A stretch of DNA of 64,000 nt from Cliona cf. orientalis (taxonomy: Eukaryota > Porifera > Demospongiae > Clionaida > Clionaidae): contig OZ005692.1 in the NCBI GenBank assembly GCA_963930775.1, forward strand, positions 8,976,135-9,040,134, written 5' to 3'. Below are positions 30,942-64,000 of the stretch, piece after piece. Position numbers and translations under genes: made by a program. The notes below the pieces were generated by a model. It made no database searches, was not told the origin of the DNA, and was given only the letters and a program-made list of their open reading frames with translations. The first letter of the stretch is position 1. Each line of letters starts with the position of its first letter.

Positions 30942-31524
30942 CTGCATCTGCATGTCTTTAACTGAGTTACTGACTCAAATTTTGAGCTTGAGAGTCTTAA
31001 GTTAAGTTAATTTTACACCAGGATATTAAATATTTATACTCAAAGATAATCATTAGTATATACAAAGAGCCGACGGTGGACGTAGGGTGGATGTATTATA
31101 TTTGACCCTGAGGACAGAACCTGAGATTGAAAAATGCTACTTGAGGACTGGAGGTTGGTTGCTACCTGAGGACTGAGGATCACCACTTGAAAACTGATGA
31201 CGATTGCTACTTGAGGACTGAGGCACCTGATCCTGAGGACTGACCTTCAGGGCCACCGTAGGAAATGACTGCCATTTCATGGTATAAAAGATGGTGAGGA
31301 ACAAAGGCTCACTGGTATGGATTTCAGAAGTATAAATTGCACAGTGTATCCCTTCCTTTAGTTTTATCAGCTATGGTTTTACGACCAAATTATGATTCCT
31401 AATGAGCACCAAAGTAGACTGGTTTTATCATACCATAGGACACAAGTTTATAACTTGCATGGCATTTGCATAGGCATAGATTACTACTATCGGATAATTA
31501 TAATCTATGGCATAGGTTACTCAC

Positions 31525-31650
31525 CTTGGGCCAGAACTCCAGCCGGCGGACTGGTTTATCGCGAGACTAGATTAAACAACGATGTTAGCTAGTTTTATGA
31601 TGAAGATAAATTAACGGCCACGGCAGACTGTCCTGATACAGTGACAGCGA
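31525..31650 (-). other. Putative 5' untranslated exon and promoter of the multi-death-domain gene
   Basis: A GC-richer stretch ends at a consensus donor (AAG-GTGAGT at 31524) and is conserved in copy A at 2974. It would splice over about 3.1 kb to the ATG exon at 28385. It lies about 450 bases downstream of the bHLH-PAS stop codon, so the two genes are head-to-tail and close. The transcription start is not determinable from sequence. Confidence 0.4.
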
Positions 31651-32109
31651 TTTCTTATAGTGGGTGTGGTTCTGTCAACTCAGCATTATTGTGCGCACGC
31701 GCAAACTAACTTATTCAGTGTACCAGCTAGGGCAAAATTTGAATAATTATTCTATCAATAACTTGAACAGTACATAAAGTACACAATAATCATAATTAAG
31801 GAAGTGAGTAAAATGAGGTGGGCAGGAATTGATTTACACTATTATTACGATTACTTGGCTTGGACAAAAACGACAAAAAAATATAATGTTAAGTACAAAA
31901 ATAGTATTCTCACAAAAAATAAAGCAAGTATCAGAAGAATTTTGAAATGATTGCAACAGAAAACATTTCTCACACACAATAATGTTACAGGGAATGGAGT
32001 AGTTGACCAAAAAAAGGCAGAAACTTTTAATATCATTATGTACATGTAGTGCATGATATAACAGGCAATGGAAGTAACATTAGTATTAATAGTAGTTAGT
32101 TTTGTTCTA

Positions 32110-55126
<23,017 letters not shown>

Positions 55127-55865
55127 TTTTTCCAGGCTGTGCCAGGTACTAAACTTGAGGCCCCGTGTGCTATGAACCGATCAAGTATTAATTCACTGTG
55201 ATATGATCTACCGTTTCTGACAATGTTGCTCTAAACAGGAGAGTTAGCTCGGTCAACCTTTTATGCCAGATATCTCTCTGCCACGCTAATTAGGAGTGAA
55301 GCCATTAATAAACGGGCAACTCGTGACTTTCCGGCGACTAAGAAACAGGAAACAAACAAGTTGCTCGCGGTGCGCATGCTCCGTGCCGCAAATAGCAATT
55401 TTGCGATCGGCCACGCCTATTGACCACACCTAGCACCATTGCGCATGCTCAAGCTCTGTGTAGGTAAGGGTCGTTGATCCACTAGGCTGTGTAGTACATT
55501 GCTCTAGCAGCTGGATACATGTGAAATGCATCAGCATCACATTACATAGCCATGTTCACTTCACCATTAATGGTTCAAAACATAGGGAGTAGAATAATAT
55601 ACATGAGGTATACGATATGTCACTTAGTTGAACTGCGACATAATGCACATTGTAGTACTAACATAGCAATACAATGAATAATATTTAATAGGCTCATTGG
55701 CAAGCAGCAATTATGTCAACAATTGTGGTACACTCCCACTGTTAAATTGCAACCATGCAAACATCGCTATAGAGTTGTGATTCTTAGCTGTTACGGTGTT
55801 AGTCACTGTCCTAGTATAGCTACAAACCTTCTTGTACCTAGCTAGCTAAGCTTAGCCAGTCAGCT
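55127..55865. promoter_or_regulatory. Divergent promoter region between the bHLH-PAS and TRPA-like genes
   Basis: The two start codons (55126 minus, 55866 plus) are 739 bases apart and point away from each other. The half nearest the bHLH-PAS gene (55300-55480) is richer in GC and CpG. Part of it (GACCACACC...GCGCATGCTCAAGCTC.GTGT...AAGGGTCGT) resembles 26908-26978 inside the 1.66-kb element, so it may derive from a repeat. No clear TATA box or hypoxia response element was assigned. Confidence 0.5.
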
Positions 55866-58800
55866 ATGGAAGATTTGGCATCAGATATTGACAGTGCTGA
55901 AGATATCTATGGACTCTCCGACGGAGATAGAAGACTCACTATTGCAGTGACTAAGCAGGTAATATCTATGACAAGTACTTAGAAACTTAGTGTGTTAATA
56001 TATTATAATTTTCAGTGCATAGATCTACATTATATATCTTAGTGCATGATGTAAACAGTACCTATATCTATAGAGTGCCAAGGGCTAATTACGTCAAAAT
56101 AGGTGAAGAAGGCTGTTGTACTTATAGCCCAGACAGTGGTTTGTAATTGAATCAGCTGTCTGGCCACCACAGTGCTTCATAATCATCGTGGTTGTTACTA
56201 GTAGCCTAGTATTTTGCAAGGTATCCTATACCGGGCTATAGTTTAATACATGCCCTCCCTTCTCCTTCAGGGGTCATAAGCCCTTGATCCAGCTCCAGGC
56301 TGTAACTATGGAATATTAATTGGCTAACTAATCATTTTTAGAGTGATAAAGCAAAGTCATATCAGCTACCACTGAAGCCAAAACTGCTAGAGCGCATAGA
56401 TGCCTGCTACCAGGGAAGAGTACCACCTTTCAGGGATCTGAGGGAGTGTTCTGAACCTGTAGGGTTTGAAACGTTCTTCAACGATGCTTGGAAGGTAAGT
56501 GCATGCAACTATATAATTATTCAATTCATAACTACATGGCTCAATACCTATACCCCCATGCATTATTAATTTTGAGGTCTTTAGAATTTGTACTAGTGAG
56601 CCTTATACGAGTCTGCATTATCCAGCAATTGCTTGTACACTGGCGTAAGAACCAGGGGGGCTGGGGGGGGGCAATTGCCCCCCCCCCCCCCCCCAGTCAT
56701 AAGATTGGGGGGGCAGAGCCCCTCTGATTTTTAGACTGCTGTACAAACCAGGGGGTGGGGCTCACCCTCTGAGGTTTGCACTTTTCTTTTTCATCTGTTG
56801 CCACAATCAGGAATGAGTTATTCATAATTGTGGTGTATCTTAGCCCCACGGTGTGTAGATATCAATAATTGTCACATATGAACACAGATCAGTAGTCACT
56901 ACTGATCTGTGTTCACATGTGACAAGCTAAGAGTCCAGAATGTCCTCGAAAATGCACTAGAAAAGCTCTCAGAAGGTCTAAAACTCCAAAATTTTCCTGG
57001 GGGAGCATGCCCCCAGACCCCCTAGCTTTCGCGCGCTACGTGCGCATAAAGCGAGTCTTCACCTGCTTGCTTTCAGCCCCCCTGCTTAAAAACATCTTCC
57101 TACGCCACTGTTGTATACCAGTCTGAGATTGATATCTAAACTACTACTGTGATTTGATACTTGCCAGATGGAAGCCTGAACGAAATCAAGTAATATCAGA
57201 CTCCATAGTCCATGCACCATAACAGGGGAGGCAGAACAGGGGGCCCGGGGGGGGGGGGGGGGGCGGGGGGGGGGGGAGCGGGGGGTAACTATTAATTTTA
57301 ACTGACCAGGAGCCCCCCCCAAACTGAACTATCCTCAGCTGCCTCTGTATAATAATTATGTCATAACATTCAGGCTGTTGAACGAGGAAGCATGAAGAAG
57401 CTTAAAGACTCCATTCGACTGATGAAGAAGAACGACTCTCCTTCAGAAAACTGTCTTGACATCTGCTGCCTGCAGACTACCGTATCTCAGATCAGTGAAA
57501 AGGTTGTTGTCTACTACATGACGCTGCTAGCACATGCTGCTGTCCACCAAAGACTGGAGATGGTGAAATTTTTGATCAAGGAAGGAGCAAGTAAGGATCA
57601 CTAGTTTTTTTTGTTATGTCACATGTGAGCTTCATACCCAGCTTCGCGCAGTTTCATATACCCTTCATTTCATATAGCATGTGAAATATGGTAGCTATAG
57701 GGTAAGTTTTCAATTGCAATTCTGACTAGGAAAGGGCTTAGAATTTGTAGAAATACAGCCAGCATATTAGCTATAATATAATTTTTATCCTAATAATATA
57801 ATAGGTCTTCAGACAGACAACGTACTGACAGGAACACCCCTAACCCAGCTGTTGGTCTACAGCATGCTACACAGTCGTCACGACATCATTTCCAATGACA
57901 TCATCAAACATCTCATCGCTAGATCTCCTTCTGCACTCAATAGTGTCGTGTACTACGATATCCCTGTCAATGAAAGGGATTTGTCGGGTAAAGCCACATC
58001 TTTCTGGGTAGCATCTCCTCTGTCATTTGCCATCCTGCTTCAAAGATTCGACATTGCTGCACTTTTGACAGAGCAGGGAGCTGACCCTTTGCTAGATCTT
58101 GGTGATGGTACACTGACTTGTATGGTTGAGTACCTTCACTTTGGCACAAACGAATTCTTTTCGTGGCTTTTTCAAGAATACCTACTGGCAGAAGATATTG
58201 CTAAATTTGCCAAGCAACTGTTGCCCGAATTGCCCAATATTTTCAGTGAAGAGTGCATTCAATTGTTTAGTGAGTACTACAAGCATCCAGCACACGCCCT
58301 GTTGACTTGTGGAAATGAGGAAGTTGTCGAAATGGTCCTCAACGATGATATTTCACTGCTCTCTGTACAAGATCCAAGTGGAAAAACAGCTCTTCAAATA
58401 GCGGCTGGTCAAGGAGACGTGGTGTCCGTTAAACTACTGCTAAAGATGTAAATAAGCAAAATAATACAGAATATGGTCCTTCTTATAGTCCTGTACATAA
58501 ATGGCGGGGTGGGTACCTTCAGCTTAAATGGGTTGACATTCAAGATAGTAGCATGAAATAGATACTCGATGCTTTATTGATGTTTATTAATGTATGACAT
58601 CTAATTGGGCATTAACTTAAACTACAATCTTATAATAATGCTGATGTTCATTTTACTATACAGGTCCCGCAGAGCAATTGATGTTCAGATGAATGAGAAG
58701 GAAGCCATCTTAGCAGCTGCTCAAAATGATCACACTGAAATTGTGAGCAGTCTCCTTCACTGGAATTTCTCACTTGGTGCAGAAATTGTGGCCTCGATCA

Positions 58801-61800
58801 CATCTAAGCACCACTCCACCGAATTATCACTGCTTTCCAGCATATTTGAGGTAATGTGAGGAGAAAGAGAGAGAAGCAGAGAGAGACAGAGACATGCAAA
58901 GAGAGCTAGAGAGAGAAAGAGAGAGAGATTGAGCACAGTAGCTACATACATGATAGGCAACGAGGTGTGTGTGTGTATGATGGTATTATATTATACATGT
59001 GAACTGGTCCATGCATGATATTGTGCTAGCACAGTGACTAGGCTGAGTTTTCATTGCACGATCCTCCCACTATAGAGAACTATACCTATAGTGTCACTGC
59101 ATGTTTACTCAGTGATCCCCTTGCGACTATTTAGTATGTAAACAATAATGTCATACTTCCACATCCTCCACCTGCTGAATACGATAATAATAATATTATG
59201 TGTATGTAAGAAATACATAATATTATAATATTATGCTTTGTAGTGTATGTGAGTACATGTAGCTATAATAATTATTATTACATGACATTGTGTGCAGTTG
59301 TCATGCACACCACACATTGATAGACTTTCATCCTATTATTATTATCCCACTTCTTTGCATTTATATATATATACTAGCCAGTGAAATATAACTCCCCTCA
59401 TTTCTAAACTATGATAACAGAGTAGAGATACTTAGCTATTGAATTTCATGTTAAGCTATCAGTCACTGAATATCAATAACGCTTCAGCCAAATCAATCAA
59501 TACCTCCTTGCATGGTTTTGTTGTAGGCATTTCGTGACTACAAGCAGGAACTGTTGCTCCATAAACTTGACAACCAAGACAACACAATTGCCCATGTAGC
59601 TGCTAGGAGTGGCAACTCCAAGCTATTCAAGGTACATACACCCCTATAGCTAGAACTTTCATCATTATTATAATAATTATGAGTGATATTTTTCATACTG
59701 TTAGGTGACATTTCCTCTGAAATCCCTTTCTATGATGTTTGATGCACTGAAGAAGCTTAACAAAAGTGGTGTCACTCCACTTCATCTGGCAATTGAAAAC
59801 GGTTGCCTCAAGTGAGCTCATTCAATTGGAAAATTTGTTGCGTAGCTCTGTTTGTATACAGCTAAGTTGATAATGATATAACGAAGGCAGTACCATAGAT
59901 CATAGATTCACAGATGAAGATAATAGACCACTACTGAATTCTTGCATGGATTACGGGAAGAATAGCCACGTTGTTTCTTGTGCATGCCCTTTAGTATCCT
60001 CAAGACTCTAAAAGCATTTCAAGAGGAGAGAAGACACAAGCAGAGTGCAGAACAGAAGAAGGAGGAGCGAGAGTGGAAGGAGCTTTGGGGAGACCTGGGA
60101 TATGACCTTCTACTCCATGCTGCTAAACACGGATCTCCTGAAATTGTGCAGATTGTGCTTGAGATTGTCCAGGACTGCAACCTTCAATTGTACGTATGGC
60201 AAAAAACACTGAGAACCATAGTGGGATAGCAAAGCAGCTTACTCCTGATGTTGATTTAGCCCCCGCCACCCCCACCTACATTAAGAATTCCCCACATTTA
60301 AGTTGCATTTGCCCACTATAGAGCATTCTCAGTAATACTATTACTTAATAGCTAGTCCTGGTATGTGTATGTAGTCATAACGTTTGGAGGGAAGCTCTTT
60401 CTGATGCTGCAAAAACCGGCAAAAGAGAAATGGTGAAATATTTGCTCAATTCAGAAGATATTTCCAAGAATCTCGTCACAGAGGTAGGCTGTTCATTGCT
60501 TACAGCACGAGATTGCATATGTTTTCGAGCATGCCACAATTGTTGATCTCAGGATGTTTCCGAAGCTGTTCTTCTAGCGGCATCAAATGGCAACACAAGA
60601 TGTGTGGAACTACTTTTACAACAAAACAAGATAAAGGTGGATATTCGACGAAAGTGTCGTGAGGATGGCGGTAACTGTCTTATGGAGGCTATTAAAGGAA
60701 ACTACAAGTGAGCGATAATAAAAAAAATAATAATAGTATTAGAGTCATGTTGAGATAATATGAGAAGTTGTTATGTAGCCTATTAGCCTATTGGGGGGGG
60801 GGGGGGGGGGGGGAGGGGGAGGATAGTGGAGGCTAGCTTGCAATCCAATACTATCAGCCACCCACGTCGCAAAATTTCTGAATCAACCCCTGAGATATGC
60901 ACACAATGAGAAATCTACATAAATTGCAGAGAAACAGTTCTGACGATTGTATCACATGAGAAGTATGGGATTGAGTCAATGCAAGTCTGCCGACACACTG
61001 GATCTGAAGATTATACCACCCCTATGAGAATGTTGATTGTACACATGCCAGGTACCGGTTGGCTATTCATTATTATAGAGTAAGCAATGGCATTATATGA
61101 CTTGTATCTTGCTTGTATAAAAGATGTAGCAGAATGGGTTCTGAATGACTGTGAAATTAAAGACAGCCCCACACAGGGTGAGTATACTAATCATAAAATG
61201 TAGCACAATTACGTTATGAATTATCGCACCTGCTATAATTTTAGCTAGAGATATCGATGAATCAAATGTGGAAAGTACACAGGCAGACACGTATGAATTC
61301 TTAGAAGAGCTGTGCTACTTACACCTTGACTGTACATGTGATGATGTTATTGAGAATGCCAATTATGAAACAGTGGAAATGGGGTAAACTTAATTATGAT
61401 TATGACATTCATTACAACACTAATTTTTATCTTGGCTTCCATCACATTAATTATTAATTTTATGCATGTAGTCCTGTAAAAGCTACCCCACAGCAGTCAA
61501 TCAATGGAGGAACAGCAGAAAATACAACAACCAATGCAGCTGTCCATCAGGACGATAAGTGTTGTACAGCATCTAATCATCCACTAAAACTGATGGTAAA
61601 TTTCATCTTGATGCAACTTATGATATGTATAGCTATACCCAAGTCTCATGATCATATACCCAGTAGCTATTGTAGCTAGTAGCCACTTTAGTCGTAGTAA
61701 AATTTATGCTCAATAATTGCATTATCATCCTTGGTATCATGGAAAAAAATTAATGTGTGAGACATTAGCTACATTGATCTTTAGCTACTGAACAGCATGA

Positions 61801-63957
61801 AGAAATGAATCGTTTACCGTCTTCAATTTCAGGTGAAGCATGACCGAGAAGAACTTTTGCACCATCCATTGGTGAAGAAGTATATCAAGTACAAGTGGTT
61901 CACAGTTGGAATTGTTGGACTCATCTTCTACTTTGCTCTCTACTTGATATTTCTGAGCTTGCTAACGACTTTTGCACTGTTGATTCCTCGCCCCTCCCTG
62001 GAAAACAACTTTTGTGCTGGTATGCTTCGAGTATTATTGTAGTATATATACAAAGCATTTTTTTATCTGATACTCTCGTTCCCTTCCTCCTTCCCTCCAT
62101 CTCTCCCTTTTCTTCTTCGTCTCTCCCTCCCCCCTCCCTCTCTCCCTCTCTCTCCCTCTCTTCCCCTCCCTCCTGTTCTCACAGATGGCATCATTAATGA
62201 GACAGAAATCTCAGGTATAACTAATCTAATGACAAATGATATAAAATAGATTCAATGTTTAATCTTCTTTAGTTTGTGAAGGTATGTCATGCAGTTCAAT
62301 GAATTAAATCATCATGCAATTGGTGAGTGTTTTCAGTATGCTTATAATATCAATAAACTTTGCACACAGATCCAGAACTAGGAACAAGCACTAACTATTT
62401 TTTACGAAGTGTATCTGTGATACTAATGTTGTTCTCAGCAATCTACTTATTTCTCGAAGCTCTCCAGTTTTATCAACGCCTAAAGCAATACCTCTCAGAG
62501 TTTGAAAACTACATCCAAGTTGTCATGTACTCGTTGACCATCATCTTTGTGTATTGGCCACATGGGGTACCGGTATCAGACATGGAATGTTGGTGCTTTC
62601 CATCATGGAGGTGGCAGATTGGTGCCATAGCACTCTTTCTTGCTTGGTTCAACTGCTGTTTTCTGCTGAAGGACTGGCCATGGGTGGGCCAGCCTGTCAC
62701 CATGCTTATCAATGTCTACTTCAACTTTTTAACACTCGTTTACCTACCAATTCTACTCATACTGACATTTGGCTTCCCGCTCTACATGATCCACGCTCAA
62801 GAAGTAAGTATCATAGTTGGCTATGATTATATTATTATTATGCTTGCCCAGCCCTATTCCCCATTTATCACTCTCATCCACAGGCAGCTCTTATCAGTGT
62901 ATATTATGTATATTGCATATGCATGAGGCTCATTAGTCAGTAGCTTGCCCACGTTCAAAAGCTGCATGGGAGTGGGCCTGGCCATGGGGACAAGGCTACT
63001 CCTTCCTATGTATACTGCGTACGTGTGCATAAAGCTGTGGATTGCTACGTAACTTTGTGCTTAGGGTGAAGATGTGACCTTTGTAAACCCTGCTCGTGCG
63101 TTTTGGAATATCATTCTGCAAACCACCGGAGAGCTGGACAGCACCGTGCGGACGGATACCAACTTCGTCTATTCTGCATTGACGTACATACTGCTGATTC
63201 TCTTCATCATTGCTATGCCCGTACTCTTCAATAATTTCCTTGTAAGTTCCTTTAAACTTAATATGGATAAGACATTGTGTATATTATACAATCGAGCCTC
63301 CGAACAAAGGACACTTTGGGAACGGGCCTCTTGTCCTTTGCTCGGAGGTTGTCCCTATCTCGGAGGTTCATGATTTTTCAACCCATTTTTATTGTATTAT
63401 CCTTAACAAGTTAGTAAATGCACTGAAATGCATGATAAGAGCAGTAGAGATGATAATCAAGTGGTTGGTATGTTCTATTTTCAGTATCAACATAGCACAG
63501 GCTGAATTTTTTAGTTTCTGAAGTACTGGCTATTATTATCGCGCATGCGGCATAATATCGCGACCGCCTAGATTGCGACAAAGGTGGGCGCGGCATCGTT
63601 AATTTAAGGGCGTGGTTCCGGATGTCCGCTATTTAGAGGCAGTTTTGCATTGAAAAGTCACGTTGGGAGCTTGGATTTTGTCCGCTGTCCGGGAATCGAG
63701 AAGCGTCCGCTTCTCGGAGGTTGCTAATGTACTATAACTATGCTAAATTCAATCGGTAACACGGCACTTGTCCGCTATAGAGAGGTTGTCCGCTTCTCGG
63801 AGGGTCCGTTATCAGAGGCTCGACTGTAATTATCATCTATAGATGCTATAATCATTATTAATTTTTTAGATTGGAATGGCAGTTGGTGAGACAGAAGAGG
63901 AGAGAAAGAAGGCTTCTTTGACACTCGTCAAGATGAAGGTGGCTGTTTGCATGTTAA
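55866..63957 (+). CDS. Ankyrin-repeat TRP channel, TRPA-like (3' end outside window)
   Basis: Plasma-membrane cation channel by homology. Exons: 55866-55958, 56342-56494, 57374-57590, 57805-58447, 58664-58850, 59527-59631, 59705-59811, 59995-60189, 60375-60483, 60553-60707, 60930-61051, 61124-61177, 61245-61383, 61472-61595, 61833-62019, 62185-62214, 62273-62281, 62370-62803, 63065-63241, 63870-63957. All phases agree over about 1,109 codons. About 8-10 ankyrin units come first, for example SGKTALQIAAGQGDVVSVKL, KSGVTPLHLAIENGC and EAVLLAASNGNTRCVELLL. Then S1 (WFTVGIVGLIFYFALYLIFL), S2 (SVILMLFSAIYLFLEAL), S3, S4 (IGAIALFLAWFNCCFLL), S5, a pore helix and filter AFWNIILQTTGELD, S6 (ILLILFIIAMPVLFNNFL) and IGMAVGETEEE after the gate. 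TTGELD and the IG(L/M)AVG segment are TRPA hallmarks. Confidence 0.88.
56640..57320. repeat. Intronic insertion flanked by G/C homopolymers
   Basis: The intron between the second and third TRPA-like exons contains GGCGTAAGAACCAGGGGGGC near 56642. An inverted relative, CCCCCCTGCTTAAAAACATCTTCCTACGCCA, lies near 57076-57108. A perfect ATCAGTAGTCACTACTGAT-type palindrome at 56879-56925 and long G or C runs (56673-56693 and 57246-57285) are also present. Non-coding. Confidence 0.55.
58853..58930. repeat. (GA)n tract after a TRPA-like exon donor
   Basis: Imperfect GAGAGA repeats begin directly after the donor at 58850 (GAG-GTAATGTGAG). They are similar in position to the GA tracts beside bHLH-PAS donors. 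Confidence 0.7.
58935..59520. other. Intron of the TRPA-like gene without recognised content
   Basis: AT-rich intron sequence with TATATATA near 59360 and a GT-rich stretch near 58960. No exon or repeat family was identified. Confidence 0.5.
60797..60813. repeat. G homopolymer in a TRPA-like intron
   Basis: A run of about 17 G followed by a purine-rich AGGGGGAGGATAG stretch. It is one of many long G/C runs in the window, and its length in the assembly may be unreliable. Confidence 0.8.
62273..62281 (+). CDS. 9-base microexon of the TRPA-like gene
   Basis: TTTGTGAAG lies between CTTTAG and GTATGTC. It adds three codons (V C E) in phase 1-1 between the exons ending at 62214 and starting at 62370, in the S1-S2 extracellular loop. 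Skipping it also keeps frame, so it may be alternative. Confidence 0.45.
63289..63828. mobile_element. TIR element with CAATCGAGCCTC ends in the last visible TRPA-like intron
   Basis: ACAATCGAGCCTCCGAACAA at the left and, inverted, ACAGTCGAGCCTCTGATAAC at the right. The sub-terminal motifs CGGAGGTT and TTGTCC recur several times near both ends. 540 bases, CpG-rich middle, no coding sequence. Confidence 0.8.
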
Positions 63958-64000
63958 GTATCATTGCTCATAGCCATTAAACATGCAAGTAAAATTATTA

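Larger units (their letters stand above)
29368..31260. mobile_element. 1.9-kb TIR element, empty site in duplication copy A
   Basis: TACGGTGGCC(T/C)TGAAGGTCAG ends are inverted at both sides. Sub-terminal repeats of CTCAGGTAGCAA / TCAAGTAGCAAT occur in inverted orientation at the two ends (29390-29545 and 31090-31250). The flanks GGAAAC (29362-29367) and GGAAAT (31261-31266) appear once in copy A (2562-2567). They are thus a likely 6-base target duplication. No transposase is visible in the AT-rich interior. Confidence 0.85.

Overview
The window is eukaryotic genomic DNA. Spliced genes with consensus GT-AG introns, AT-rich non-coding sequence, many short inverted-repeat elements and the kinds of proteins present point to an early-branching animal. 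A demosponge is my inference: tandem death-domain genes, a HIF/SIM-type bHLH-PAS factor and a TRPA-like channel in a compact, repeat-rich genome. There is no sign of prokaryotic organisation.

Three multi-exon genes can be assembled exon by exon with intact reading frames. (1) Minus strand, 28352 to 8243: a modular signalling protein predicted at 1,432 residues. Its order is death domain, a conserved unnamed domain, three more death domains, two acidic linkers, ZU5, UPA-like, helical region and a fifth death domain. Most domain exons are symmetric phase 1-1. (2) Minus strand, 55126 to 32110: a bHLH-PAS transcription factor of the HIF/SIM/trachealess/NPAS group, 11 coding exons and 823 residues, with one further candidate exon. 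(3) Plus strand, 55866 to beyond the right edge: an ankyrin-TRP channel of TRPA type with 20 exons in the window, about 1,109 codons. Genes 2 and 3 are divergent across about 740 bp.

A segmental duplication links the two ends of the minus-strand block. Positions ~570-5119 (copy A) repeat ~28313-33430 (copy B). Both hold the 3' exons of the bHLH-PAS gene, a putative untranslated first exon of a death-domain gene and its start-codon exon. Copy A therefore carries a 5'-truncated bHLH-PAS copy, open but headless, and the beginning of a second death-domain gene that runs off the left edge. Copy B also holds a ~1.9-kb inverted-repeat element absent from copy A, so that insertion is younger than the duplication or was lost from A.

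The remaining sequence is introns and repeats. There are at least a dozen terminal-inverted-repeat elements, several with ends like TACCGTATAGC. A nested repeat block at 13.4-18.1 kb has ~570-bp tandem units, a 329-bp palindrome with a 12-bp target duplication and a Harbinger-like MITE. There are tRNA-like SINE pieces, long homopolymer runs and very many (CT)n/(GA)n tracts, which mostly sit beside splice sites of the bHLH-PAS gene. No rRNA gene, CRISPR array or intact transposase was found.
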